A stretch of 64,000 nt of DNA, taken from NCBI RefSeq assembly GCF_900445265.1, contig NZ_UFTA01000002.1, positions 434,001-498,000 on the forward strand, in the 5' to 3' direction. The first letter of the stretch is position 1; each line of letters starts with the position of its first letter. Source of the stretch: Anaerococcus octavius. Lineage in GTDB: Bacteria > Bacillota > Clostridia > Tissierellales > Peptoniphilaceae. The notes beneath the pieces were generated by a model. It made no database searches, had not been told where the DNA came from, and was given only the letters and a program-made list of their open reading frames with translations. The translations under genes and the position numbers were made by a program. This document shows positions 37,773-47,209 of the stretch, piece by piece.

Positions 37773-38723
37773 ATGGAATCTTATAAAAATTTGTGGGCAA
37801 AAAAACAAGAAACTAATGGAAATTTTGAATGGATGCCCCTATATATTCATCTTTCTGATAGTAAAAATGTATCAGCAATGTTGTGGGAACATTGGCTGAG
37901 TGATTCACAAAAAAATATAGTTATAAACTCTATAGAAAATGGAGATGAATTCCTTGCAAAAAATCTTGTAATGTTTTTAGGAGCTAGCCATGATTTAGGA
38001 AAAGCCACTCCAGCCTTTCAAATAAAAAAAGGATTTGCAAACTCAGATGATTTAGATATGATTTTAAAAGAAAAATTAGAACAAGCAGATTTTTTTGAAA
38101 TATCATATACTCATCTTTCTTCAATAAATAAATCTCATCATAGCCTTGCAAGTGAATATCTATTATATAAATATGGTGTAAAAGAAGATATAGGAGCAAT
38201 TGTAGGTGCTCATCATGGGAAACCTGTTGACACATTCACTATAATTAAAAATCAAGCTGCTTATGAAGCAAATTATTATCAAGAAGAAAAAAATACAAAT
38301 CCAATATATAAAAAGTGGGAGCAAGTGCAGAAAGATATTTTTGACTGGGCCCTACAAGCAAGTGGCTTTAAAAGTGTTAGTGATCTACCAGAAATAAATC
38401 AAGTTGGTCAAGTAATATTAACTGGGCTTTTAATTATGGCAGATTGGATAGCAAGTAATACAAAATATTTTCCCCTATTTTCTATATATGATAGCATAGA
38501 CTGTAATCTAGAAAAACGTGCTGAAGAAGGATTTACAAAATGGTTTAAAACTGAGCTTTGGCAAGCAGATTATAACTTTGATTATAAAGAAAGCTTTAAT
38601 AAAAGATTTGGTTTTTATCCAAACAAACACCAAGAAAGATTTATAGAAACAATTTTGGATATAAATGATCCGGGTATTTTTATATTTGAAGCACCTATGT
38701 TTATCCCGCATACGCGGGGGTGA
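37773..38723 (+). pseudogene. cas3: Truncated cas3 (type I-E), HD nuclease part only
   Basis: Cas3 is the nuclease-helicase of type I CRISPR interference. The first 309 residues are clearly Cas3: the HD motif in ASHDLGKATPAF (His73-Asp74), HHSLASEYLL, GAHHGKP, MADWIASNTKYFPL (Asp224) and the helicase entry PNKHQERFIE. The protein breaks off at IFIFEAPM, immediately before the Walker A region (usually GxGKTEAA), and reads seven unrelated residues (FIPHTRG) into a CRISPR repeat. The whole helicase part, roughly two thirds of Cas3, is missing, and no other cas gene is in the window. The HD part may still be made; a good AAGGAG site is intact. Confidence 0.9.
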
Positions 38724-38727
38724 TTCC
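38699..38727 (+). CRISPR. Solitary type I-E-like CRISPR repeat joined to the cas3 stump
   Basis: A single 29-base unit has the stem CCCGC-ATAC-GCGGG and the end GGGGGTGATTCC, the form of published type I-E repeats (which commonly end in CGCGGGGGTGATCC). It starts exactly where cas3 sequence stops. The next 33 bases are not followed by a second repeat, so this is not an array but a leftover end repeat. Confidence 0.8.
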
Positions 38728-38730
38728 AAT

Positions 38731-38943
38731 AATTTAGGAACAACTAAAGTAGTACCAATTGAAAACATTTGTTCTGATGTAAAACGAACTATTAGCCTTA
38801 CTAAGCTTATCGAAGATTAAGATATAGATGGCGTTATTTCTACTATAAATAAAATAAAAACTTCAAAATACGCACAAAGATTTGTAATAAACTTTGATTG
38901 GTTTTTAGATGAAAAGAATTTTTTGAAAGTGAGAAATAGCTAA
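38731..38943 (+). pseudogene. Remnant of a gene, possibly a phage or plasmid replication protein C-terminus
   Basis: One frame reads through with a single TAA (38818-38820) at a place where a CAA codon would keep it open. After it comes DIDGVISTINKIKTSKYAQ and then FVINFDWFLDEKNFLKV, before a stop at 38941. The FDW-FL-x4-NF-KV ending resembles the C-terminus of phage and plasmid replication-initiation proteins. The start of the gene is missing, cut at the CRISPR repeat. This is a weak assignment; the tail motif is the only support. Confidence 0.4.
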
Positions 38944-39012
38944 TATCTTCTATGATTTTAAATATTTTAGTAGGTATAATCTTTATAAAACAATAGCTTA
39001 GAAAGGTTAGTA

Positions 39013-39714
39013 ATGGCATATATAGAAATTAGTAATTTAACAAAAGAATATAAATCTGGTAGTTCTAGAATAGTTGCCAATGATGATATAAGCTTTGACT
39101 TAGAACGCAGCAGATTATTAGTAATAGTAGGTGCTTCGGGTGCTGGAAAAACTACTCTTTTAAATATATTAGGTGGCATGGAACAAGCTAGCAGCGGAGA
39201 AGTTTTAATTGATAAAAAAGATCTTAGCAAATTAGATGAAAATGATCTTACGACGTATAGGCGCAATGATGTTGGATTTGTTTTCCAACATTATAACCTT
39301 ATACCAAATCTAACTGCCCTAGAAAACGTAGAACTTGCATCAGAAATATCTACTAATCCTCTAGATTCTACAGAGGTTTTAGAAAATGTAGGGCTAAGTA
39401 ATAGAGCAGAAAATTTTCCCTCACAGCTATCAGGTGGAGAGCAGCAAAGGGTTGCTATTGCAAGAGCTTTGGCTAAAAATCCCAAGATTTTATTATGTGA
39501 TGAGCCAACAGGAGCTCTAGATTATGAGAATGGCAAACATATCTTAAAACTTCTTCAAGATGCATCAAGAAAACTGGGAGCTACTGTAATAATTATAACT
39601 CATAATTCACTTATAAAGCCTATGGCTGATCAGGTTATAGAACTTAAAGATGGAAAAGTGATTGAAAATTATAAAAATATAAATCCAACGCCAGTAGCAG
39701 ATATAGAGTGGTGA
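39013..39714 (+). CDS. ABC transporter ATP-binding protein (LolD/MacB type)
   Basis: This is the ATPase of a MacB-like exporter. The 233-residue protein has Walker [10 protein letters not shown] (about residues 43-51), the Q-loop [21 protein letters not shown], the signature [17 protein letters not shown], Walker [17 protein letters not shown] and the His switch IIITHN. The LSGGEQQR and LDYE-GK patterns are typical of the LolD/MacB/FtsE-like group paired with FtsX-type permeases. The permease gene starts four bases after its stop. The substrate is unknown. Confidence 0.93.
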   Translation: MAYIEISNLTKEYKSGSSRIVANDDISFDLERSRLLVIVGASGAGKTTLLNILGGMEQASSGEVLIDKKDLSKLDENDLTTYRRNDVGFVFQHYNLIPNLTALENVELASEISTNPLDSTEVLENVGLSNRAENFPSQLSGGEQQRVAIARALAKNPKILLCDEPTGALDYENGKHILKLLQDASRKLGATVIIITHNSLIKPMADQVIELKDGKVIENYKNINPTPVADIEW

Positions 39715-39718
39715 TTTT

Positions 39719-42700
39719 GTGAATAAAAGTTATTTGAAAAATATTTTAAGAGATATAAGAAATACCAAAGGCAAGGTAATCGCCATAGCTACAATGGTAG
39801 GACTAGCTGCTATGGTTGTCGTAGCTCTAACTATGACAGGTGCTACTATGAGAAATACCCTAGATAATTCTTTGCATACTTATGATCATCCAGATATAAT
39901 TGTTAGCTCTAGCTATGGATTAGATTATGAAGATAAAGAAATTTTAAAAAGAGATACAGATATCGATAAAATAAGTTTTATAAAGAGTGCAGATCTGCTA
40001 AATAATGAAAACCTTATAAGAGTCAAGGCCTATAATAAAGATATTACAAAATCTGTAATTACAAAAGGTCATATGCCAAAAAACAAAAATGAAATAGTTT
40101 TAGATAAAATTTTAGAGGATAAGTACAAAATAGGAGATAAAATAAGTTTTTCATATATAGATAATCCTAAATTTGATGAAGAAGTAATGAATAATCTGGA
40201 CTATGAAGTAGTGGGATTTTTCAAAACATCTGATTATTTTATGGAAGATATGAGAGAGCTTTCCTATACTGCAAAAAAAGAACTAAATGGCTATGCTTAT
40301 GTTTTAGACGAAAATTTTGACTTAGACTCATACGGTGAAGTAAATATTATCTATAAAGATACTAAAAATCTTGATAAAACTAGTAAATCTTATAAAAAAA
40401 TTGTAGAGGATAAAAAAGAAAATATAGAAGAAAAAATATCAAATAGACCACAAGAAGTTCTAAAAAAGGCAAAGACAGACGCAAATAAAGACCTTGATAA
40501 TGCCCAAGACGAAATAAATGAAGCTAAGGATGATTTAAGTGAGGGAGAAAAGGAACTTGAAAAAGCAAGAAATAATCTAGATAAAGGATATATAGATTAT
40601 GAAAACGGTAAAAAAACTTATAATTATGAAATTTCTAAAGCTAAAATAGATTTAGCAAATACTAAAAATGAGCTAACTACTGGTCAAAACAAAGTTGATA
40701 AAGGTTGGCAAGAATATAGAACAAATCTTGATAAATATAATATTGAAATGAAGCAAGGACAAAATGAATTAAATTCCAAAGAAAATGAATTATCTGCTAG
40801 TCAAAAAGAATTAGATAAGGCTCAAAATAATTTAAATGTAGCTTATAAGAAATTAGAAGATGAATTTCTAGATCCCAGAACTGAGCTTTCATTAGAAAAA
40901 ATAAAATTGGATGAAAGTAAAAAGGTACTTGATCAAAAAAGTGAGCAAATATCATATTTGGAAAATAAAACAGATCAGATAGATACTTCCAGATTAGAAA
41001 TAATGAAAAAAGAATTTGACCAATACCTATCACAATATCAATCTAGCTTAGCAGAATACAATAAAAAAAATGGCCAAATAGAATACCAATATAACTTGAA
41101 AAAGTCAGAAATTGATCAAAAACAAACTAAGATAAATAATAAAAAAGCCGAACTAAATCAAGGATGGATAAGCTTTAATCAAGGAAAAAGTCAGATGGAA
41201 GATCAAAAAAATAATAATTGGTCTAAGCTAGAGTCAGCAAAAAATGAACTTAAACAAAAACAAGAAGAAATTAACCAAGGATGGGCTAAATATGATGCTG
41301 GATTAAAAGAATTAGAAAATAAGAAAGTATCCGGCAAAAAAGAATTGGAAGAATCATATAGTAAACTTTTAGATGGTGAAGAAGAATACAAAAAAAATCT
41401 TCAAAAATTTGACGATCAAAAAGCTGATGGTCTTGATCAAATAAATAAAGGAGAAAATGAGGTAGAAGAAAATAGGCAAGCTTTACTAAAATTAAAAAGT
41501 CCAGAATATGAAATAGAAACTATATTTGATAATAAAGGTATAAATACTTATTATCAAAATAGCTTGAATATAGATGAACTTACTAAGGTTTTTCCTACAT
41601 TTTTCTATCTTGTGGCAATGCTTGTCACTATATCTACTATGAAAAGATATATAGATGAGCAAAGAAATATAAATGCTACTTTAAAAGCATTAGGGTATAC
41701 TAATAAGCAAATCAGCCAAAGATTTTACCTTTATGGTATAATTCCTACACTCTTAGGCTCTATAATTGGCTCGCTACTTGGTAGATTTTTGGTAACTGGC
41801 ATTATAATTAATGCCTATTCATCAGGCTTTGGAAGTTTGGGTATTGATTATATAAATTCGCTAGCTTATATAAATTTTGCAGTTATTTTATCTGTAAGTC
41901 TTGTGGCACTTACAGTACATTTATCATCAAAAGAGACTGTAAAAGAAACTCCAGCAGCTTTACTAAGACCAAAGGCACCACAAGTTGGTAAAAAAATCCT
42001 ATTAGAACGTATAAAAGTAGTTTGGTCAAAACTTTCATTTATGCAAAAAATTACGGCTAGAAACCTATTTAGATACAAGTCTAGGATGTTGATGACCTTA
42101 TTTGGAGTAGGTGGATGCACTGCTCTAACATTCTTTGGGTTTGCAATGATTGACTCTATAAAAGATACTGTAAATTGGCAGCAAAATGATATAAATCACT
42201 ATGATATAATTGCTATGGTAGATGATAAATCTAGCCATGAAGAGTTAAAAAATTACAAGGATAGAATAAAAGACTACGATTCTTTAGATATTAGATATGA
42301 TGATTCCAAAATATCCATTAACGGAAAAGATCGAAAAGTAAGTCTTGTAATCCCAAAATCAAATGATAACTTAAATAATTTTGTAAGCCTTAGGAATCTT
42401 GATAGAGAATCTATCAATATAGCAAATGAAAAGGCAGTTATAAGCGAAAAAGCATCCAATCTTCTAGGTATAGATAAGGGTGATGAAATAAAATTTACTT
42501 ATGACAATAAAAATTACACTATCCCGATTACAAATATAGCAGAAAATTATACAGGAGATTTTATCTATATCTCCAAACAGAGCTTTGAAAAAGTCACTGG
42601 CAAAGATCCAATATTTAATGCTAATTACTTAAAAGGTGATGCTAACAAGATTATAAAAAATATAGAAAATGAAAAGGCAGTAAATGCTATAATAAATACT

Positions 42701-43141
42701 TCAATAACATATGCATCTATGGATGTCTTGCTTGATAATTTAAATCTAGTAATAGGAATAATAACAATCATATCAATATTACTTGCCCTAGTTGTTTTAT
42801 ATAATCTGATAAATATAAATGTTAGTGAGAGAAAAAGAGAGCTTGCGACTATAAAAGTACTAGGTTTTTATCCAAAAGAAGTAACGTCATATATATTTAA
42901 AGAGATATTTATACTAACAATTTTGGGTATATTTGTAGGTTTTGGTTTAGGATACGCTATGTTTAGGTATATAATATATGTAGTGGCACCATCCGATATT
43001 TTATTATCCTACAGGGTACACTTTAATTCATTTTTATTTAGTGGATTGATAACACTGGCAATATCAGTTGTATTACTATTCATAGTTCACAAGAATTTGA
43101 GAAAGATAGATATGGCTGAGGCTATGAGCAGTGGAGAATAA
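39719..43141 (+). CDS. FtsX-like ABC permease with a very large extracytoplasmic coiled coil
   Basis: This is the 1140-residue permease partner of the preceding ATPase, starting with GTG. There is one N-terminal membrane helix (VIAIATMVGLAAMVVVALTM), a MacB-like periplasmic part (about 50-235), and a coiled coil of about 350 residues (about 243-590). It is built of repeated Lys/Glu/Asn/Gln units with Leu-Gly spacing, including NQGWISFNQGKSQ and NQGWAKYDAGLKE. Two FtsX domains follow (about 600-740 and 785-1135). The TM segments FLVAMLVTISTMKRYIDEQR and LVVLYNLININVSERKREL are the FtsX core. It probably works on or across the cell envelope as a mechanotransmitter; the substrate is unknown. Confidence 0.9.
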   Translation: MNKSYLKNILRDIRNTKGKVIAIATMVGLAAMVVVALTMTGATMRNTLDNSLHTYDHPDIIVSSSYGLDYEDKEILKRDTDIDKISFIKSADLLNNENLIRVKAYNKDITKSVITKGHMPKNKNEIVLDKILEDKYKIGDKISFSYIDNPKFDEEVMNNLDYEVVGFFKTSDYFMEDMRELSYTAKKELNGYAYVLDENFDLDSYGEVNIIYKDTKNLDKTSKSYKKIVEDKKENIEEKISNRPQEVLKKAKTDANKDLDNAQDEINEAKDDLSEGEKELEKARNNLDKGYIDYENGKKTYNYEISKAKIDLANTKNELTTGQNKVDKGWQEYRTNLDKYNIEMKQGQNELNSKENELSASQKELDKAQNNLNVAYKKLEDEFLDPRTELSLEKIKLDESKKVLDQKSEQISYLENKTDQIDTSRLEIMKKEFDQYLSQYQSSLAEYNKKNGQIEYQYNLKKSEIDQKQTKINNKKAELNQGWISFNQGKSQMEDQKNNNWSKLESAKNELKQKQEEINQGWAKYDAGLKELENKKVSGKKELEESYSKLLDGEEEYKKNLQKFDDQKADGLDQINKGENEVEENRQALLKLKSPEYEIETIFDNKGINTYYQNSLNIDELTKVFPTFFYLVAMLVTISTMKRYIDEQRNINATLKALGYTNKQISQRFYLYGIIPTLLGSIIGSLLGRFLVTGIIINAYSSGFGSLGIDYINSLAYINFAVILSVSLVALTVHLSSKETVKETPAALLRPKAPQVGKKILLERIKVVWSKLSFMQKITARNLFRYKSRMLMTLFGVGGCTALTFFGFAMIDSIKDTVNWQQNDINHYDIIAMVDDKSSHEELKNYKDRIKDYDSLDIRYDDSKISINGKDRKVSLVIPKSNDNLNNFVSLRNLDRESINIANEKAVISEKASNLLGIDKGDEIKFTYDNKNYTIPITNIAENYTGDFIYISKQSFEKVTGKDPIFNANYLKGDANKIIKNIENEKAVNAIINTSITYASMDVLLDNLNLVIGIITIISILLALVVLYNLININVSERKRELATIKVLGFYPKEVTSYIFKEIFILTILGIFVGFGLGYAMFRYIIYVVAPSDILLSYRVHFNSFLFSGLITLAISVVLLFIVHKNLRKIDMAEAMSSGE

Positions 43142-43158
43142 TTTATAAGGAGTTTTTA

Positions 43159-43725
43159 ATGAAAATATTTTTAGTAAGACATGGATTTACCCAATCAAAT
43201 AGAGCAAGAACTGAGTCATTTGAAGATACAAAGACGAATAAAAGTGGCTTTAACGTTTTGGTTAATACTAGAAGAACTCTTGAAAAATATAATATAGATA
43301 GGGTTTACACATCAGAATTAAAAGATGCTACACAAACTGCACAAATGCTAGGATTCCATGATTATGAGTCAGATCCTAGATTAAATGAACTAGATTTTGG
43401 TGACTATAGTGGACAACTTCTTGAAGAAATACAAGATCATTACCAAGGTGTATTAGATGATGAGGATGATATTTTTAATGTAAAATATCCAGGCGAAGAA
43501 AGCCGTAACGATCTTATAAAAAGAGTTGGAGAATTTTTAGACGAATTAGTAGAAAAAGACGAGGACGCTCTTTGCATCAGCCACGGTTTAGCTATAAAAT
43601 CTGCCTTATTTTGGATATTAAAAGATAGATCAGACTGGGATAGCTTCTGGATAGAAAATGGTTCAGTAACTATACTAGAAATCAATGATGGTAAAAGATT
43701 AATCAAAGGTGTAAACATTATTTAG
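43159..43725 (+). CDS. Histidine phosphatase family protein, copy 1
   Basis: This is a phosphoglycerate-mutase-like phosphatase of 188 residues. The catalytic His is in VRHGFTQSNRART (about residue 8). The Arg of YTSELKDATQTAQ, the Glu in NELDFGDYSG and the second His in ISHGLAIKSALFW complete the site. It is not the glycolytic mutase: it lacks the size and insert typical of dPGM. The second copy is 80 bases downstream and is clearly a tandem duplicate. A terminator hairpin separates them, so copy 1 closes the ABC transporter unit. Confidence 0.85.
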   Translation: MKIFLVRHGFTQSNRARTESFEDTKTNKSGFNVLVNTRRTLEKYNIDRVYTSELKDATQTAQMLGFHDYESDPRLNELDFGDYSGQLLEEIQDHYQGVLDDEDDIFNVKYPGEESRNDLIKRVGEFLDELVEKDEDALCISHGLAIKSALFWILKDRSDWDSFWIENGSVTILEINDGKRLIKGVNII

Positions 43726-43737
43726 GATTATAACTCA

Positions 43738-43764
43738 AACAAGGTCTTAGGGCCTTGTTTTTTT
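43738..43764 (+). terminator. Terminator between the two histidine phosphatases
   Basis: AACAAGGTC (43738-43746) pairs with GGCCTTGTT (43751-43759), with one T-G pair and loop TTAG, and is followed by five T. The next gene has a TATAAT at 43782-43787. Confidence 0.87.
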
Positions 43765-43806
43765 ATTGCATACATATAAGATATAATAGTATTAAAGGAG
43801 ATAATT

Positions 43807-44376
43807 ATGAGAATTATTTTAGTAAGACATGGTTTAAGTGAAGCAAATATTTCAAGATTTTATTCCTTAGAAGATACTGTACTCCATGAAAGTGGATATA
43901 GTGTTTTAAATAATACAAAAAGAAATCTAGAAAAATATGATATAGATCAAGTTTATGTTTCCGAGCTAAAAAGAAGCCAGCAAACAGCAGAAATATTAGG
44001 TTTTAATGACTATATAATAGATAAACGTATAAATGAATTAGACTTTGGTGATTTTAAAGGCAAGTTCTTTGATGATATAAAAAAAGAAGAGATAGATTTT
44101 TTTGAAAGACAAAAAGAAGACTTATTTAATATCAAATACCCTGCTGGTGAATCTATAAATGATGTTATAAAAAGAACTAGTGAATTTTTTGAAGAAAAAT
44201 CAAAAGAAGATAAAAATATCCTATGTGTAAGTCATGGTATAGCCATAAAATCATCCTTATTTTGGTTACTAGAAGATAAAGAAAACTGGCAGAGATTTTG
44301 GCTGGAAAATGGTTCTATAACTGTTTTTAGAATAGAGGATGATGAAAAGATCATAGAAAGCGTAAACTTACTATGA
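43807..44376 (+). CDS. Histidine phosphatase family protein, copy 2
   Basis: This is the tandem paralogue of the preceding gene, 189 residues. The two share NTKRNLEKYDID against NTRRTLEKYNID, the INELDFGDFKGKF segment and VSHGIAIKSSLFWLLED. The catalytic VRHGLSEANISRF and the second His are kept, so both copies look active. Its own -10 box (TATAAT at 43782) and AAGGAG site suggest separate control. It overlaps the metallophosphoesterase gene behind it by four bases (ATGA), so it heads the operon running to the CYTH gene. Confidence 0.85.
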   Translation: MRIILVRHGLSEANISRFYSLEDTVLHESGYSVLNNTKRNLEKYDIDQVYVSELKRSQQTAEILGFNDYIIDKRINELDFGDFKGKFFDDIKKEEIDFFERQKEDLFNIKYPAGESINDVIKRTSEFFEEKSKEDKNILCVSHGIAIKSSLFWLLEDKENWQRFWLENGSITVFRIEDDEKIIESVNLL

Positions 44377-45383
44377 AATTTATACACCTAGCAGATGCTC
44401 ACCTTGCAGATAAGTCTAGTTTTGACAATGATTTGGGGACTATTATTAGGAAAAAATCATGGGAATCTTTTGAAAATATTTTTAAAAGCAATCAAGATAT
44501 AGACTTTGCCCTAATTGCAGGTGATTTATTTGAAAGGCTATATTTTTCATCCAAGGATTTTGATAGACTATTTAAAATATTTGAAGAATTTGGAAAAGAT
44601 ATTTATTATGTAACAGGTAACCACGATTATTTTGATTCCTATAATACATTTTTTTTAAATAACAAGCCAAACAATCTCCATGTATTTACAGAAGAAAATT
44701 TGTCACTTTTTGAAAAAGATAATGTGAGAGTATATGGTTTATCCTACAAGGATCGTATTTATAAAGATGATTTTCCATATGATTTAAAGCTTGATGACAG
44801 ATATTTTAATATTTTACTGGCACACGCAGACCTTAGTCCAAATTCAAGCAATTATTTAGATTTAGATCCAAATAAATTAAATTACATAGGATTTGATTAT
44901 GTTGCTTTGGGTCATATCCACAAGGCATCAAATATCTATAACATTTATTATCCAGCTAGTATTGAACCTCATGATTTTTCTGATAAATATGATTATGGTT
45001 ATATTTATTATGATGATGGGGAAATAAATCAAATAGACTCATCATTGATGAAATTTATAGATCTAGATATCTATCCTAGTACGTTTGATTCCTATGATGA
45101 TATTTTAGCTTATGTAAATGAATCCTTATCTAATAAAATAAATTTTGTTAGGATAAATATCAAAGAAAAGTCTGACATAAATCTTTCTATCTTAAATAAA
45201 AAAATAAGTGCTGCTTATGTAGAAATAAAGAAAGATTATAACGAAAATATAAGTGAATCTACTTACCTATACCCAAATTCATTACTAAGCAAGTTTGATC
45301 AAAAATTTGAAGGAAAAAATGATGACATTAGTAACTTAGCCCGTCAAATAGGCATAGATGCTATATTAAGGAGCAAAAGATGA
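44373..45383 (+). CDS. SbcD/YhaO-like DNA-repair metallophosphoesterase
   Basis: This is a calcineurin-like nuclease of the SbcD/YhaO group with the metal-binding set: FIHLADAHLADK (Asp and His), LIAGDLFERLYF, the GNHDYFDS motif (GNHD) and VALGHIHKASN near residue 182. A C-terminal part of about 120 residues is the capping domain. The 336-residue size suits YhaO. It overlaps the ATPase gene by four bases, and YhaO with YhaN forms an SbcCD-like complex in Bacillus. I infer a role in DNA break processing. Confidence 0.85.
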   Translation: MKFIHLADAHLADKSSFDNDLGTIIRKKSWESFENIFKSNQDIDFALIAGDLFERLYFSSKDFDRLFKIFEEFGKDIYYVTGNHDYFDSYNTFFLNNKPNNLHVFTEENLSLFEKDNVRVYGLSYKDRIYKDDFPYDLKLDDRYFNILLAHADLSPNSSNYLDLDPNKLNYIGFDYVALGHIHKASNIYNIYYPASIEPHDFSDKYDYGYIYYDDGEINQIDSSLMKFIDLDIYPSTFDSYDDILAYVNESLSNKINFVRINIKEKSDINLSILNKKISAAYVEIKKDYNENISESTYLYPNSLLSKFDQKFEGKNDDISNLARQIGIDAILRSKR

Positions 45384-47209
45384 CTGTGTTACTTAAAAAA
45401 ATCAATATAATTTCCTTTGGTCAATTTGAAAATACTAGCATAAACTTTGAAGATGGCTTTAATCTTATTTTTGGTAAAAATGAATCGGGAAAATCTACTA
45501 TTGCAAGTTTTATTGAAGGAATTTTGTATGGTTTTGATGATGGAAATCGTGTCCGTCATTTTAATAGAAAGCAGGAAATCTATAGACCTATAAATTCTTA
45601 TAAGTATGCAGGTATGGCTATATTTAATAAAGATGGTATAGATTACAGGATTAGTCGCAATTTTGATAATGGTGAATATGAAATATATGATTTAAAAGAT
45701 AATAAAATTATGGATGCTAAGGCTAGTAATCTAAATTTTCCAGGTGAGTTTATATTAGGTATTTCATATGATATTTATAAAAGTATTATTTCAAACTATC
45801 AAAGCCAAGAATCTAGCGAAAAAGCCAAGGCAAAAATTATAGAGCTACTTATAAATCGTGATGACTACAATTTTTCCTCTAGTGATGCCATAAATATATT
45901 AGATAATAAGCTAGTAGAAATAGGCTCAGACCGTGCTTATACTAAACCCTATGCAAAAACAAAGGCTGAAATAGATGATATTTCAAGGGAAATTTTAGAT
46001 TTAAAAACTCTTCGCAATCAAACAAATAGAGACTTTGAAAAACTATATAAGAATCGTGATCAATTAGCTAAAAAAAGTAAAAAAGTAAAAGAATTAAAAA
46101 AATCTCGTGATGCTTACAGAGGAAATGTCGCTTACAAAAATTTAGAAGATGAAATAAAGTATAAGAACCAACTAAATTTTATCGAAAGTGAATTAAAAAA
46201 ATATGAGGATATAACTAGCATAAAATATAAAAAAGATACAGATTTATTGGATAAAACAGAGGATTTGTCTGATAAAAACTTATTAAAGCATTACATTATA
46301 TACATTTGTGGATCACTTTTACTTATTTTAATATGGAAATATTTTAAGCAAAATTATCTTTTAGCAATAGCTATTATTTTGCCAATCATAATGATTGCTA
46401 TTGACAAAAAAGATAGTAAAGTTTCAGATGATCATGATAAAAAGTATAATGATGAGAGATATATCAAATATTTAAGCTTAGTTAAAGAAAGAGAAAAGAT
46501 TGAAGAGGTTTTAAGAGTTTTAGAAAACCAAGATAAAACTAAGGATAGATCAAATATAAAAGAAATTCAAAATTTAGATATAAAAGAAACTGAAGAAAAA
46601 ATAAGAAAACTGGAAATTGATCTAGAAGATTTAAATAAAACAAATATAAATTTAGAAAGAAAACTAGCTAGCTCAGAAGAGAAGCTAAATCACGAAGTAG
46701 ATCTAGTAGATAGGCTAAATATATTAGAGCAAAATCTAATAGCTATGGAAGAAGAAATTCAAGCTATAAAATTAGCCAAAGATACTATAGCTGAGATTAG
46801 AAAAGATATTACAGAAAACAATGCTAATTTTGATAGGGAAATATCTGATCTAATTGCAACTATTACCAAGGATAAATATAAAAAAGTTAGCTATGATACA
46901 AATTTAAATCCAAGCATTATTAATAGTAATGGGGAGTCTATCAGTATCGATAAGCTTTCGACTGGTTTTTACGATCAGCTTAACTTTGCCCTTAAATTTT
47001 TGATAAATGAGAATAAACTAGATAATTTTATTATTTTCGATGATGCCTTTATAAATTATGACTTAGATAGGCTAAGACTGGCCCTATTTTTCCTTTTAGA
47101 TTTGGCAAACGATAGGCAAATTATTTATATGACTTGCCATAATAGGGAAGAAGAAGTCTTAAAAAGTGAAGCTATCGATTTTAATATGATTGATTTGGAG
47201 GAAATATGA
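45380..47209 (+). CDS. SMC-like ATPase with a central membrane segment (YhaN/SbcC-like)
   Basis: This is the ATPase partner of the preceding nuclease, 609 residues. The N-terminus has the AAA motif INIISFGQFEN and the Walker A GKNESGKSTIASFIEG (about residues 32-47). Two coiled-coil arms flank a hydrophobic hairpin at about residues 300-345 (YIICGSLLLILIW-type and LLAIAIILPIIMIAI), which is the YhaN feature of a membrane-bound SMC-like protein. The C-terminal part has the signature-like LSTGFYDQLNFALKFLI and the Walker B IIFDDAFINYDLDRL. The membrane segment distinguishes it from soluble SbcC. Confidence 0.85.
   Translation: MTVLLKKINIISFGQFENTSINFEDGFNLIFGKNESGKSTIASFIEGILYGFDDGNRVRHFNRKQEIYRPINSYKYAGMAIFNKDGIDYRISRNFDNGEYEIYDLKDNKIMDAKASNLNFPGEFILGISYDIYKSIISNYQSQESSEKAKAKIIELLINRDDYNFSSSDAINILDNKLVEIGSDRAYTKPYAKTKAEIDDISREILDLKTLRNQTNRDFEKLYKNRDQLAKKSKKVKELKKSRDAYRGNVAYKNLEDEIKYKNQLNFIESELKKYEDITSIKYKKDTDLLDKTEDLSDKNLLKHYIIYICGSLLLILIWKYFKQNYLLAIAIILPIIMIAIDKKDSKVSDDHDKKYNDERYIKYLSLVKEREKIEEVLRVLENQDKTKDRSNIKEIQNLDIKETEEKIRKLEIDLEDLNKTNINLERKLASSEEKLNHEVDLVDRLNILEQNLIAMEEEIQAIKLAKDTIAEIRKDITENNANFDREISDLIATITKDKYKKVSYDTNLNPSIINSNGESISIDKLSTGFYDQLNFALKFLINENKLDNFIIFDDAFINYDLDRLRLALFFLLDLANDRQIIYMTCHNREEEVLKSEAIDFNMIDLEEI

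Noticed and set aside
38728-38800. Possible spacer and second CRISPR repeat
   Set aside because: No sequence resembling the 29-base repeat is found at the expected 61-base spacing, so it is a solitary repeat and not an array.
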